The notes under the pieces: model-generated | What the model saw: the letters and a program-made list of their open reading frames with translations, nothing else | Told to the model about the DNA's origin: nothing | Databases searched by the model: none | Program-made: the position numbers and the translations under genes | Source of the DNA: Marinovum sp034669705 | GTDB taxonomy: Bacteria; Pseudomonadota; Alphaproteobacteria; Rhodobacterales; Rhodobacteraceae | Assembly: GCF_034669705.1 (NCBI RefSeq) | Contig: NZ_JAXMOR010000013.1 | Coordinates: 1 to 64,000, forward strand | DNA length: 64,000 nucleotides | Reading direction: 5' to 3' | In this document: one piece after another, positions 52,852-61,420 of the stretch | How the letters are laid out: each line of letters begins with the position of its first letter | How positions within the stretch are numbered: position 1 is the stretch's first letter

Positions 52852-54345
52852 TTGTTGAAGGATTTGGACGGGGCATTGGCCGAGGACAGGACGCCGGACC
52901 AGGCAGGAGAGCTGCCGCTGTATGTCGATCTGGACGGCACGCTCGTGCAGACCGATGTGGCACAGGAGCAGCTTGTGGCAGCGCTTGCCAGGCCGCGCAA
53001 CTGGCCGCCGGTGCTGCGGGCGTGGCGCGCCCATGGGGCCAGCGGCATCAAGCACGCGGTCTGGGATGGCGACGGGTTTCACCCGGCGCTGCTGCCCTAT
53101 GACGCCGAGGTGCTGGACTACCTGCGGGCGGCCCGCGCACAGGGCCGCCGTATCGTCTTGGCCACCGCGGCCGACCGCCAGGCGGCCGAGGCGGTCGCGG
53201 CGCATCTGGGCCTGTTCGACGCGGTGCTGGCCTCGGAACCCGGCCACAACCTCAAGGGCGCGGCCAAGCTTGCCGCAATCCGGCAGGACTGCCCCGGCCC
53301 CTTCGAATATCTGGGCGACAGCGCCGCCGACATCCCGGTCTGGCGCGCGGCGCATCGGGTGGGTTTTGTCCGCCCCGACACGCGCGCGAGGACCGAGATG
53401 CAGGCAGCGGGTGCACGCCTCACGCTGAGCACCGATCCCGCCGCGCCGGCCTGGCGGGGCCTGCTCAGGGCGATGCGACCGCATCAGTGGGCCAAGAACG
53501 CGCTGGTGTTCCTGCCGCTGTTCTTCGCCCATATCTACACCGATATGCGCATGCTGCTGATGGCCGCGCTGGCCTTTGCCGCCATGTCGCTGATGGCCTC
53601 GGCGGTCTACCTGATCAACGACCTGCTCGACATTCCCGCCGACCGCCGCCACCACAGCAAACGGCTGCGCCCGTTTGCCGCCGGGGTGGTGCGCCCGGTG
53701 CAGGGGGTCGCGGCGGCGCTGGCGCTGATGATGGCGGCGGTGGGCCTGGGCTTTGGCGCCTTGGGTCTGCCCTTCGGGCTGGTGCTGCTGCTCTATTTCG
53801 CGATGACCACGGTCTATTCCTTCGCGCTCAAGCGGTTCTCGACCATCGACGTGATCGTGCTGTCGCTGCTCTATACCGTCCGCATCGTTGCCGGGGCCGC
53901 GGCCTGCGACATCCTGCTGAGCCCATGGCTGCTGACCTTCTCGTTGTTCTTCTTCGTCAGCCTCGCCTACATGAAACGCTTCATCGAGCTCGACGCCGTC
54001 ACCGAGGATGCCAAGCTGCCGCACCGCAACTACTGGGGGGCGGAACTGGCCAGCGTGCAGGCCTTTGGCATCGCCAATGCCGCGGTCAGCCTGCTGACCC
54101 TGGCGCAATACATCAATAGCCCCACCGCGCTCGAGACCTATGGCGCGCGCGATATCCTCTGGCTGACGGTGCCGCTGCTGATGTTCTGGATCTATCGCAC
54201 CTGGATGTGGGCGATCCGCGGCAAGGTGGGCGACGACCCGGTGATCTTTGCCCTCAAGGACCGGATCAGCCAGCTCACCCTGCTGGCGGTGCTGGTGGTG
54301 CTGGTGGCGGCGAGACATTTCGAGTTCATCGGGTTCATCCGATGA
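52852..54345 (+). CDS. HAD phosphatase-UbiA prenyltransferase fusion (decaprenyl-phosphate phosphoribosyltransferase-like)
   Basis: The 497-residue fusion has an N-terminal HAD domain (residues 22-185: YVDLDGTLV with Asp26/Asp28, LATAADRQ, LKGAAKLAAI, YLGDSAADIPVWRAA) and a C-terminal UbiA membrane domain (about 205-495: MRPHQWAKNALVF and YLINDLLDIPADRRHHSKRL). The NDxxDxxxDRxH form with following KRLRPFAAG matches 5-phosphoribosyl-1-diphosphate:decaprenyl-phosphate transferases. The HAD part could remove the 5-phosphate from the lipid-linked ribose phosphate. The start is TTG 52852; no better ATG is available. Its stop overlaps the SMR gene (ATGA). Confidence 0.82.
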   Translation: MLKDLDGALAEDRTPDQAGELPLYVDLDGTLVQTDVAQEQLVAALARPRNWPPVLRAWRAHGASGIKHAVWDGDGFHPALLPYDAEVLDYLRAARAQGRRIVLATAADRQAAEAVAAHLGLFDAVLASEPGHNLKGAAKLAAIRQDCPGPFEYLGDSAADIPVWRAAHRVGFVRPDTRARTEMQAAGARLTLSTDPAAPAWRGLLRAMRPHQWAKNALVFLPLFFAHIYTDMRMLLMAALAFAAMSLMASAVYLINDLLDIPADRRHHSKRLRPFAAGVVRPVQGVAAALALMMAAVGLGFGALGLPFGLVLLLYFAMTTVYSFALKRFSTIDVIVLSLLYTVRIVAGAAACDILLSPWLLTFSLFFFVSLAYMKRFIELDAVTEDAKLPHRNYWGAELASVQAFGIANAAVSLLTLAQYINSPTALETYGARDILWLTVPLLMFWIYRTWMWAIRGKVGDDPVIFALKDRISQLTLLAVLVVLVAARHFEFIGFIR

Positions 54346-54710
54346 CCACCGCAGGCTTTGCGCTGATCCTCGCCAGCGTGGCGCTCTCGGCGCTGGGGCA
54401 GACCTGTTTCAAGGCCGGGGTCGGCCGGGTGAGCTTTGCCGAGAGCGCCGGGGTTGTGCACAAGAGCCTCGCCCTGCTGCTCTCCCCTTGGGTGCTGGGC
54501 GGGCTGGCGTTCTATGGCGTGGGCACGGTTCTGTGGCTCTTTGCACTGAGGCGGTTGGACCTGTCGCTGGCCTATCCCTTCGTGGCGATGAGCTTTGTCA
54601 TGGTCGCCGCCTCCGGGGTGCTGTTTCTGGGCGAGACGCTGACCCTGACCCGGGTGCTGGGCATGGCGCTGATCATCTCCGGCCTGCTGGTGATGGCGGT
54701 GGGGCGTTAG
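54342..54710 (+). CDS. SMR/EmrE-like membrane protein (lipid-sugar flippase candidate)
   Basis: The 122-residue protein has four membrane helices in the EamA/SMR pattern (FALILASVALSALGQTCFKA, GTVLWLFALRRLDLSLAYPF, ASGVLFLGETLTLTRVLGMA, LIISGLLVMAVGR). Small proteins of this group include multidrug exporters and ArnE/ArnF-type undecaprenyl-phosphate-sugar flippases. Coupling to the HAD-UbiA gene favours the flippase role. Confidence 0.8.
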   Translation: MTTAGFALILASVALSALGQTCFKAGVGRVSFAESAGVVHKSLALLLSPWVLGGLAFYGVGTVLWLFALRRLDLSLAYPFVAMSFVMVAASGVLFLGETLTLTRVLGMALIISGLLVMAVGR

Positions 54711-55108
54711 CGGGTGCGAGCGGCCTTTGGCATCGGCCCTGTACAGTAGTCTTGTTCCGCATTGGCTTCTTTTCCCGCCCGCAGCGCTAGCGCCGAAGCA
54801 CAAGCCGCGCGATCGCCGAGCCGCGGGGTGGCGATCCGACAGAGACGTCGAGCCGCCCTATAGCAGCAAAGCCCGTAGAACCTCACACGTTGCGCCTGCA
54901 GCAGCCAATTCGCCGCCCAGGGGGGCGGGTCATGCGGGAGGCATGCCTTCGGCATGACGATCACGCGGCGGCCTGCGGCCTTGTCCCCGCGCGAGGAACC
55001 ACAGAAGCCGGCCGCTACCGCCCATTCTTTAAGCACAGCGCCCTGCGGACGCCCCGAAACCACGCATCCCCCATTTACAATCCCTGACCGGCGCGCGCAT
55101 CTGCAGCC
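54711..55108. other. intergenic region before nasT
   Basis: No gene is supportable in these 398 bases. They contain copy 2 of the dispersed repeat (54790-54960) and, to its right, the likely nasT promoter. Confidence 0.45.
54790..54960 (-). repeat. dispersed intergenic repeat, copy 2
   Basis: In reverse complement this aligns by eye with 13711-13877 over its whole length. The 20 bases at 54941-54960 also occur exactly at 13723-13742, because the palindromic stem-loop lies at the matching end of both copies. Copies are diverged but keep the same order of conserved blocks. Confidence 0.6.
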
Positions 55109-55693
55109 ATGCCCCGCCCGCTCTCGATCATCATCGTCGAACCCGACCGCGACCGCGCGCTGCTCATCGTCGACAGCCTGCGCAGCGCCGGCGATTTCGA
55201 CATCCAGGTCATCGCCGAACCCACCAGCCTCGCCCGGCAAATCCAGGCACGCCAGCCCGACATGGTGCTGATCGACATCGAGAACCCCTCACGCGACATG
55301 CTCGAGGAACTGGCGCTGGCCTCCGGCCCGCAGGACCGCGCGGTGGCGATGTTCGTTGACCGTTCGGCCGAAGGGCTGTCGGTGGCCGCGATTGAGGCCG
55401 GGGTCTCGGCCTATGTGGTCGACGGGTTGCAGCCCGGCCGGATCAAGCCGGTGCTCGACGCCGCGATCACCCGGTTCCGCATGTTCCAGCGGATGCGCAC
55501 CGAACTGGCCGAAACCAAGCGCGCGCTCGAGGAACGCAAGGTGATCGACCGCGCCAAGGGCATGCTGATGAAGGCCCGCGGCGTTGGTGAGGACGAGGCC
55601 TATGCCCTGTTGCGCAAGGCGGCGATGGACCAAGGCAAGCGCGTGGCCGATGTGGCGCAGGCGCTGGTGACGGCGGCGGGGCTCTTGGGATGA
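55109..55693 (+). CDS. nasT: ANTAR-domain antiterminator (NasT)
   Basis: The 194-residue protein has an N-terminal receiver-like domain (residues 5-120, LSIIIVEPDRDRALLIVDSL, VLIDIENPSRDML) and a C-terminal ANTAR RNA-binding domain (about 128-185, RALEERKVIDRAKGMLMKAR, GVGEDEAYALLRKAAMDQGK). NasT binds two-hexaloop RNA and prevents leader termination; NasS holds it inactive without nitrate. It overlaps nasS by 4 bases. The predicted target lies upstream of nrtA at 56979-57084. Confidence 0.92.
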   Translation: MPRPLSIIIVEPDRDRALLIVDSLRSAGDFDIQVIAEPTSLARQIQARQPDMVLIDIENPSRDMLEELALASGPQDRAVAMFVDRSAEGLSVAAIEAGVSAYVVDGLQPGRIKPVLDAAITRFRMFQRMRTELAETKRALEERKVIDRAKGMLMKARGVGEDEAYALLRKAAMDQGKRVADVAQALVTAAGLLG

Positions 55694-56865
55694 ACGCGAC
55701 GACACTGTCTGTCGGCTTCATCCCGCTGGTGGATGCCGCGCCGCTGATCATTGCCCAGGAGATGGGGTTTGCCGCCGAGGAAGGCATCAGTCTCGACCTG
55801 CGCCGCGCCCCCTCCTGGTCGTCGCTGCGCGACATGCTGAGCTATGGCAAGGTCGAGGCGGCGCATATGCTCTCGCCGGTGCCGGTGGCCACGGCGCTGG
55901 GACTGGGCGGCGCCGGTGCGCCGCTCTCGGCGGTCTCGGTGCTCTCGGTCAATGGCAACGTGATCGGCGTGAGCCAGGCGCTGGCCGATCGGCTGCGCGG
56001 CGCCGGCCACCGCTTTGCCTTCGACGACGCCCGCGCCGCCGGGCTGGCGCTGATCGCCGCCGCCGGCCGGGGCCTGCGCATCGGCGTGCCCTTCCCGTTC
56101 TCGATGCATGCCGAGCTGGTCTATTACTGGCTCTCGGCACTGGGCCTGCCGGCGCCGCAATCGGTGGTCGTGCGCACCGTGCCACCGCCCCTGATGGGCG
56201 ATGCGATCCGCGCCGGCGAGATCGATGCCTTCTGCGTCGGCGAGCCCTGGGGCTCTCAGGCGGTCGAGGACGGCATGGGCGAACTGCTGCTGCCCGGCTC
56301 GGCGATCTGGGCTTTCGCGCCGGAAAAGGTGCTGGCGATGCGCGCCGACTGGGCCGAGGCCGAGGACATGCTGCGCGGCCGGTTGATCCGCGCGGTCTGG
56401 CGCGCCGGGCGCTGGCTGGCCGACCCGTCGTCACGCAGCCTTGCCGCCGAGATCCTCGCGCGGCCGGGCTATCTCGACCTGCCCTCGGATATTCTCGACC
56501 GGTCGCTCTCGGGGCGGCTGGTGGTCTCGGGCCGGGGCGAAGAGCGGTCGGTGCCGGGGTTCCTCACCTTCCATCGCTCCGCCGCCAGCTTCCCCTGGCG
56601 CAGCCAGGCGGAGTGGATCGGGCTGCAACTGGCCGCCCGCACCGGGCTCGACCGCGCCGCCGCCAAGGCTGCCGCGGCGCGGGTCTTCCGCTCCGATCTG
56701 CACCGCGCGGCGCTCTCCGGGCTGACCGCCAGCCTGCCCACCGCCGCCTCGCGGATCGAGGGCGGGGTCAGCCAACCCACCGCCGTGCCGGCCGAGGCCG
56801 GACGGCTGATTCTCGACCGCGACAGGTTCTTCGATGGCCGCATTTTTGACCCCGACGCCGCCTGA
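55690..56865 (+). CDS. nasS: nitrate sensor NasS (NrtA/CmpA-like, cytoplasmic)
   Basis: The 391-residue protein resembles nitrate/bicarbonate ABC binding proteins (VGFIPLVDAAPLIIAQEMGF, VEAAHMLSPVPVATALGLGG, FCVGEPWGSQAVEDGMGE) but has no signal peptide, as expected for the cytoplasmic sensor NasS. It sequesters NasT and releases it on binding nitrate or nitrite. It is coupled to nasT through an ATGA overlap. Confidence 0.9.
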   Translation: MNATTLSVGFIPLVDAAPLIIAQEMGFAAEEGISLDLRRAPSWSSLRDMLSYGKVEAAHMLSPVPVATALGLGGAGAPLSAVSVLSVNGNVIGVSQALADRLRGAGHRFAFDDARAAGLALIAAAGRGLRIGVPFPFSMHAELVYYWLSALGLPAPQSVVVRTVPPPLMGDAIRAGEIDAFCVGEPWGSQAVEDGMGELLLPGSAIWAFAPEKVLAMRADWAEAEDMLRGRLIRAVWRAGRWLADPSSRSLAAEILARPGYLDLPSDILDRSLSGRLVVSGRGEERSVPGFLTFHRSAASFPWRSQAEWIGLQLAARTGLDRAAAKAAAARVFRSDLHRAALSGLTASLPTAASRIEGGVSQPTAVPAEAGRLILDRDRFFDGRIFDPDAA

Positions 56866-56978
56866 CGCTCATTAATTATGCAGCTGCAGCGACAGCCGCG
56901 CTGCATTGCAGAAAAACCCCGTCCGACAGCCTGCTTTCCTTTGCGTGACACCTGCGTGATTTGCCATAACGCTCTTGT

Positions 56979-57025
56979 CGGCGGGCAATGGCGTCCGCTG
57001 CAGGAATTCTCCCGAACGTCCGGGA
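56979..57025 (+). promoter_or_regulatory. two-hexaloop ANTAR (NasT) target RNA
   Basis: Two hairpins precede nrtA. P1 (56979-57000) has an 8-bp stem, CGGCGGGC with GTCCGCTG including two G-U pairs, and hexaloop AATGGC. P2 (57010-57025) has a 5-bp stem TCCCG with CGGGA and hexaloop AACGTC. Both loops have A at position 1 and G at position 4, the diagnostic ANTAR-target pattern. They are directly followed by an intrinsic terminator. Confidence 0.85.
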
Positions 57026-57035
57026 CCCGATGAGC

Positions 57036-57084
57036 AAAGCCGCTCGACCCTTCGCCTCAGGCGAAGTGCGTCAGCGGCTTTTTT
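57036..57084 (+). terminator. leader terminator upstream of nrtA (antitermination target)
   Basis: AAAGCCGCT pairs with AGCGGCTTT, with an inner CTTCGCC-TCA-GGCGAAG stem and a six-T run. It lies 11 bases after hexaloop hairpin P2 and 47 bases before the nrtA start, so it should stop transcription unless NasT is bound. Confidence 0.88.
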
Positions 57085-57130
57085 CTTTGCCCGACCCTCT
57101 CCTGCCGGGCCTCAGTACAGGACAGATTTC

Positions 57131-58498
57131 ATGAAGACCCTTCTTCTCGGCCTCGCGGCCTCCACCGCCCTCGTCACCCCCGGCTTCGCCCAGATGCTGG
57201 AGCTGGAAAAGGACGAGCTGACCTTCGGCTTCATCAAGCTCACCGACATGGCGCCGCTCGCGGTGGCCTATGAACAGGGCTATTTCCTTGACGAGGGCCT
57301 GTTCGTGACGCTGGAGGCGCAGGCCAACTGGAAGGTCCTGCTCGACGGCGTGATCGGCGGCCAGCTCGACGGCGCGCATATGCTGGCCGGTCAGCCGCTG
57401 GCGGCGACCATCGGTTTCGGCACCGAGGCGCATATCATCACCCCCTTCTCGATGGACCTCAACGGCAACGGCATCACCGTGTCGAACGAGATCTGGGAGC
57501 AGATGAAGCCCAACATCCCCGCCGATGCCGAGGGCAAGCCGATCCACCCGATCAGCGCCGAGGCCCTGGCACCGGTGGTCGAGAGCTACAAGAACGACGG
57601 CAAGCCGTTCAACATGGGCATGGTCTTCCCGGTCTCGACCCACAACTACGAGCTGCGCTACTGGCTCGCCGCCGGCGGTCTGCACCCGGGCTACTACAGC
57701 CAGGACAACATCACCGGCCAGATCGGCGCCGACGTGCTGCTCTCGGTCACCCCGCCGCCGCAGATGCCCGCCACGCTGGAGGCCGGCACGATCTATGGCT
57801 ACAGCGTCGGCGAGCCGTGGAACCAGCAGGCGGTGTTCAAGGGCATCGGCGTGCCGGTGATCACCGACTACGAGCTGTGGAAGAACAACCCCGAAAAGGT
57901 CTTTGGCATCACCGCCGAGTTCGCCGAGGAATACCCCAACACCACGCTTGCGGTGACCAAGGCGCTGATCCGCGCCGCGCAGTGGCTCGACGAGAATGAC
58001 AATGCCAACCGGATGGCAGCGGTCGAGATGCTGAGCCAGCCCGAATACGTCGGAGCCGATGCCGAGGTGATCGCGGCCTCGATGACCGGCACTTTCGAGT
58101 ACGAACAGGGCGACAAGCGCGACGTGCCCGATTTCAACGTCTTCTTCCGCTACAATGCGACCTATCCGTTCTATTCCGATGCCATCTGGTACCTGACCCA
58201 GATGCGCCGCTGGGGGCAGATCGCCGAGCCGAAGTCGGACAGCTGGTACGACGAGGTCGCCAAATCGGTCTACAAGCCGGAGATTTACCTCGAGGCGGCG
58301 CGGATGTTGGTCGACGAGGGTCTCGCCAATGAGGCCGACTTCCCCTGGGACAGCGATGGCTACAAGGTGCCGACGCCCGCCGAGGATATCATCGACGGTA
58401 TCGCCTATGACGGCAAAGCCCCGAACGCCTATCTCGAGAGCCTGCCGATCGGGCTGAAGGGCGACCAGATGGTCGTCGGCACCGAAGTCAAAGGCTGA
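57131..58498 (+). CDS. nrtA: nitrate ABC transporter substrate-binding protein
   Basis: The 455-residue protein has a signal peptide (MKTLLLGLAASTALVTPGFA) and the NrtA/NasF fold: LTFGFIKLTDMAPLAVAYEQ, LLDGVIGGQLDGAHMLAGQP, GMVFPVSTHNYELRYWLAAG and GYSVGEPWNQQAVFKGIG. It binds nitrate in the periplasm. The start at ATG 57131 places the signal peptide correctly; the in-frame region upstream belongs to the leader RNA. Confidence 0.92.
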   Translation: MKTLLLGLAASTALVTPGFAQMLELEKDELTFGFIKLTDMAPLAVAYEQGYFLDEGLFVTLEAQANWKVLLDGVIGGQLDGAHMLAGQPLAATIGFGTEAHIITPFSMDLNGNGITVSNEIWEQMKPNIPADAEGKPIHPISAEALAPVVESYKNDGKPFNMGMVFPVSTHNYELRYWLAAGGLHPGYYSQDNITGQIGADVLLSVTPPPQMPATLEAGTIYGYSVGEPWNQQAVFKGIGVPVITDYELWKNNPEKVFGITAEFAEEYPNTTLAVTKALIRAAQWLDENDNANRMAAVEMLSQPEYVGADAEVIAASMTGTFEYEQGDKRDVPDFNVFFRYNATYPFYSDAIWYLTQMRRWGQIAEPKSDSWYDEVAKSVYKPEIYLEAARMLVDEGLANEADFPWDSDGYKVPTPAEDIIDGIAYDGKAPNAYLESLPIGLKGDQMVVGTEVKG

Positions 58499-58504
58499 CC
58501 GGCC

Positions 58505-58569
58505 GGCCGCTCCTCGGCCCCTGCGGCGCCTCTTCGCGAGGAAAGCCCGCACGGGCTTGAGGAGCGGCC
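58505..58569 (+). other. nrtA-nrtB intergenic hairpin
   Basis: GGCCGCTCCTC and GAGGAGCGGCC form an 11-bp stem enclosing two smaller stem-loops (CCTC-TTCGC-GAGG and AAGCCC-GCAC-GGGCTT). With no T-run, it more likely protects nrtA mRNA or attenuates transcription than terminates it. Confidence 0.6.
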
Positions 58570-58600
58570 CCGCCCCCCCCGGAATTCAAGGAAGCTCCCC

Positions 58601-59683
58601 ATGACAACCGTCGATCCCGATTTCTCAGACGCCCAGGCCCGCGAAGCCCGCAAGGCCCGGCTCTTCACCCGCATCAACGCCGCCGACAAATGGTTCCAGG
58701 TGCTGGGCCTTTCCTGGGCCACCCCGGTGCTCAAGGCCGCCGCCGGCGACAACCCGAAAGCCCAGGTCAAGGAGATCTGGCGCCTGCTGGCAGTGCCGCT
58801 GATCGCCATCATCGCCTTCCTGATGCTCTGGGCCACACTGGCACCCAAAGTGCAGACCTCGCTCGGCGCCGTGCCCGGCCCGGCCGAGGTCTGGGTCGAG
58901 GCGGTGAACCTGCACGCGGATGCCCAGGCCAAGGCCGCCAAGCGCGAGAAGTTCGAGACCATGGTCGCCGCGCGCAATGACAAGCTGGTCGAAGCCGGCC
59001 GCGCCGACGAGGTCAAGTCGATCGCCTATACCGGCGCGCCGTCCTATTACCAACAGATCTGGACCTCGATCAAAACCGTCTTCTTCGGCTTCCTGATCGC
59101 CACCGCCGTCGCCGTGCCGCTGGGTATCGCCGCGGGTCTCTCGCCCACCGCCAATGCCGCGATCAACCCGTTGGTGCAGATCTTCAAGCCGGTCTCGCCG
59201 CTGGCCTGGCTGCCGATCGTGACGATGATCGTTTCGGCGGTCTACGCCACCAATGACGGCCTGTTTTCCAAGTCGTTCCTGATCTCGGCGATCACCGTGA
59301 CGCTCTGCTCGCTCTGGCCGACGCTGATCAACACCGCGCTTGGCGTGGCAAGCATCGACAAGGACCTGGTCAACGTCTCCAAGGTCTTGAAAATGAACAC
59401 CTATACCAAGATCACCAAGCTGGTGCTGCCCTCTGCCCTGCCGCTGATCTTCACCGGACTGCGCCTATCTCTGGGCGTCGGCTGGATGGTGCTGATTGCC
59501 GCCGAGATGCTGGCCCAGAACCCCGGCCTCGGCAAGTTCGTCTGGGACGAGTTCCAGAACGGCTCTTCCTCCTCGCTCGCCAAGATCATGGTCGCGGTGC
59601 TGACCATCGGCATCATCGGCTTCCTGCTGGACCGGGTGATGTTCGCACTGCAATCGCTCTTCACCTTCTCGAACAACCGCTGA
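58601..59683 (+). CDS. nrtB: nitrate ABC transporter permease
   Basis: The 360-residue protein has six or seven membrane helices and the BPD_transp_1 EAA-type loop (LKMNTYTKITKLVLPSALPL). The N-terminal 75 residues are cytoplasmic, followed by a helix (LLAVPLIAIIAFLMLWATLA) and a charged segment before the core. It forms the inner-membrane channel with NrtC. Confidence 0.9.
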   Translation: MTTVDPDFSDAQAREARKARLFTRINAADKWFQVLGLSWATPVLKAAAGDNPKAQVKEIWRLLAVPLIAIIAFLMLWATLAPKVQTSLGAVPGPAEVWVEAVNLHADAQAKAAKREKFETMVAARNDKLVEAGRADEVKSIAYTGAPSYYQQIWTSIKTVFFGFLIATAVAVPLGIAAGLSPTANAAINPLVQIFKPVSPLAWLPIVTMIVSAVYATNDGLFSKSFLISAITVTLCSLWPTLINTALGVASIDKDLVNVSKVLKMNTYTKITKLVLPSALPLIFTGLRLSLGVGWMVLIAAEMLAQNPGLGKFVWDEFQNGSSSSLAKIMVAVLTIGIIGFLLDRVMFALQSLFTFSNNR

Positions 59684-59722
59684 CGCGCGCTCTGGCAGCG
59701 AAGCGATCGCGCAAGAAAGGAC

Positions 59723-61420
59723 ATGCAGATGAGCATTCTCAAGTTCGACAACGTCTCCAAGAGTTACGGTGAAGGCACCCAGGCCGCCTCGGTTCTGAAG
59801 AACATCGACCTCGAGGTCAGGGAGGGCGAGTTCCTCGTGCTGCTGGGCTTTTCCGGCACTGGCAAGACGACGCTGATCAACCTGATGGCCGGGCTCGAGC
59901 AGCCGACCAAGGGCGCCGTCACCTTCAAGGGCAAGCCGATCACCGGCCCCGGCCCCGAACGTGGCGTGATCTTCCAGAGCTATTCGCTGATGCCCTGGCT
60001 GACCGTCGCGGGCAATGTCGGCCTCGCGGTCGACACCATCTTCCCCGGCATGGCCAAGGCCGAAAAGGCCAAGAAGGTCGCGCATTACGTCGATATGGTG
60101 GGGCTGTCTCACGCCACCCACCGTCGCCCGGCCGAGCTGTCGGGCGGCATGCGCCAGCGGGTCAACGTGGCGCGTGCACTGGCGATGAACCCGGAGGTGC
60201 TGCTGCTGGACGAGCCGCTCTCGGCGCTCGATGCGCTGACCCGCGCCAACCTGGCCGACGAGATCGAGGCGATCTGGGAGGAGGACCGCAAGACCTGCGT
60301 GCTGATCACCAACGACGTCGACGAGGCGATCATGCTGGCCGACCGGATCATCGCGCTCAATCCCGATGGTTCGCTGGGCGAGGAATTCCCGGTCAACATC
60401 CCGCGCCCCCGCGATCGCAGCGAGATGAACCACCACGACGGCTTCAAGAAACTCCGCGCCAAAGTCACCAACTACCTGATGGACGTGGGCATCGAGGCCA
60501 AGGTCGAAGGGTCGCGCATCCTGCCCGACGTGACACCGATCCACTCGGTGCCGAAGGCCGTGAAGGACGCGCAGGAGGGCATGATCGAAGACCGCTTCCT
60601 CGACTTCTCGCAGCTGCACAAGATCTATCCCACCCCGAAGGGCCCGCTCACCGTGGTCGAGGATTTCGACCTCAAGGTGAACCGAGGTGAGTTCATCTCG
60701 CTGATCGGCCACTCCGGCTGCGGCAAGTCCACCGTGTTGACCATGGCCGCCGGGCTCAACGACATCTCCAAGGGCGCGATCCGGCTCGACGGCTACCACG
60801 TGCAGGGCGCCGACCCCGAGCGCGCGGTGGTGTTCCAGTCGCCCAACCTCTTCCCCTGGCTGACGGCGCGCGAGAACTGCGCCATCGGGGTCGACAAGGT
60901 GTACCCGAAAGCCTCCCAGGCCGAGCGTCAGGACGTGGTGGAGTACTACCTCGAGCGCGTCGGTCTGGCCGACGCCATGGACCGCTCCGCCGCCGACATG
61001 TCGAACGGCATGAAGCAGCGGGTCGGCATCGCCCGGGCCTTTGCGCTCTCGCCCAAACTGCTGCTGCTTGATGAGCCCTTTGGCATGCTCGACAGCCTGA
61101 CCCGCTGGGAGCTGCAGGAGGTGCTGATGGAGGTCTGGTCCCGCACGAAGGTCACTGCGATCTGCGTCACCCATGACGTCGACGAGGCGATCCTGCTGGC
61201 CGACCGGGTGGTGATGATGACCAACGGCCCGCAGGCCACCATTGGCCGCGTCGTCAATGTCGACCTGCCCCGCCCGCGCACCCGCAAGGCGCTGCTCGAG
61301 CACCCCGATTACTACCTCTACCGCGAGCAGGTGCTGAGCTTTCTCGAGGAATACGAACACGGCGCCAAGCCCAAGGCCAAAAGCCCGGCGGCAAAACCCG
61401 ACACGAAGGAAGCCGCATGA
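59723..61420 (+). CDS. nrtC: nitrate ABC transporter ATPase, tandem NrtC-NrtD-type fusion
   Basis: The 565-residue protein has two complete ATPase domains. Domain 1 has Walker A GFSGTGKTT (42-50), signature LSGGMRQRVNVARAL and Walker B VLLLDEPLSALD. Domain 2 has Walker A GHSGCGKST (about 329), an unusual signature MSNGMKQRVGIARAF and Walker B LLLLDEPFGMLD. Cyanobacterial NrtC instead carries an NrtA-like tail and NrtD is separate. Start at 59723 or at the second ATG (59729). It overlaps the GAF gene by 4 bases. Confidence 0.9.
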   Translation: MQMSILKFDNVSKSYGEGTQAASVLKNIDLEVREGEFLVLLGFSGTGKTTLINLMAGLEQPTKGAVTFKGKPITGPGPERGVIFQSYSLMPWLTVAGNVGLAVDTIFPGMAKAEKAKKVAHYVDMVGLSHATHRRPAELSGGMRQRVNVARALAMNPEVLLLDEPLSALDALTRANLADEIEAIWEEDRKTCVLITNDVDEAIMLADRIIALNPDGSLGEEFPVNIPRPRDRSEMNHHDGFKKLRAKVTNYLMDVGIEAKVEGSRILPDVTPIHSVPKAVKDAQEGMIEDRFLDFSQLHKIYPTPKGPLTVVEDFDLKVNRGEFISLIGHSGCGKSTVLTMAAGLNDISKGAIRLDGYHVQGADPERAVVFQSPNLFPWLTARENCAIGVDKVYPKASQAERQDVVEYYLERVGLADAMDRSAADMSNGMKQRVGIARAFALSPKLLLLDEPFGMLDSLTRWELQEVLMEVWSRTKVTAICVTHDVDEAILLADRVVMMTNGPQATIGRVVNVDLPRPRTRKALLEHPDYYLYREQVLSFLEEYEHGAKPKAKSPAAKPDTKEAA

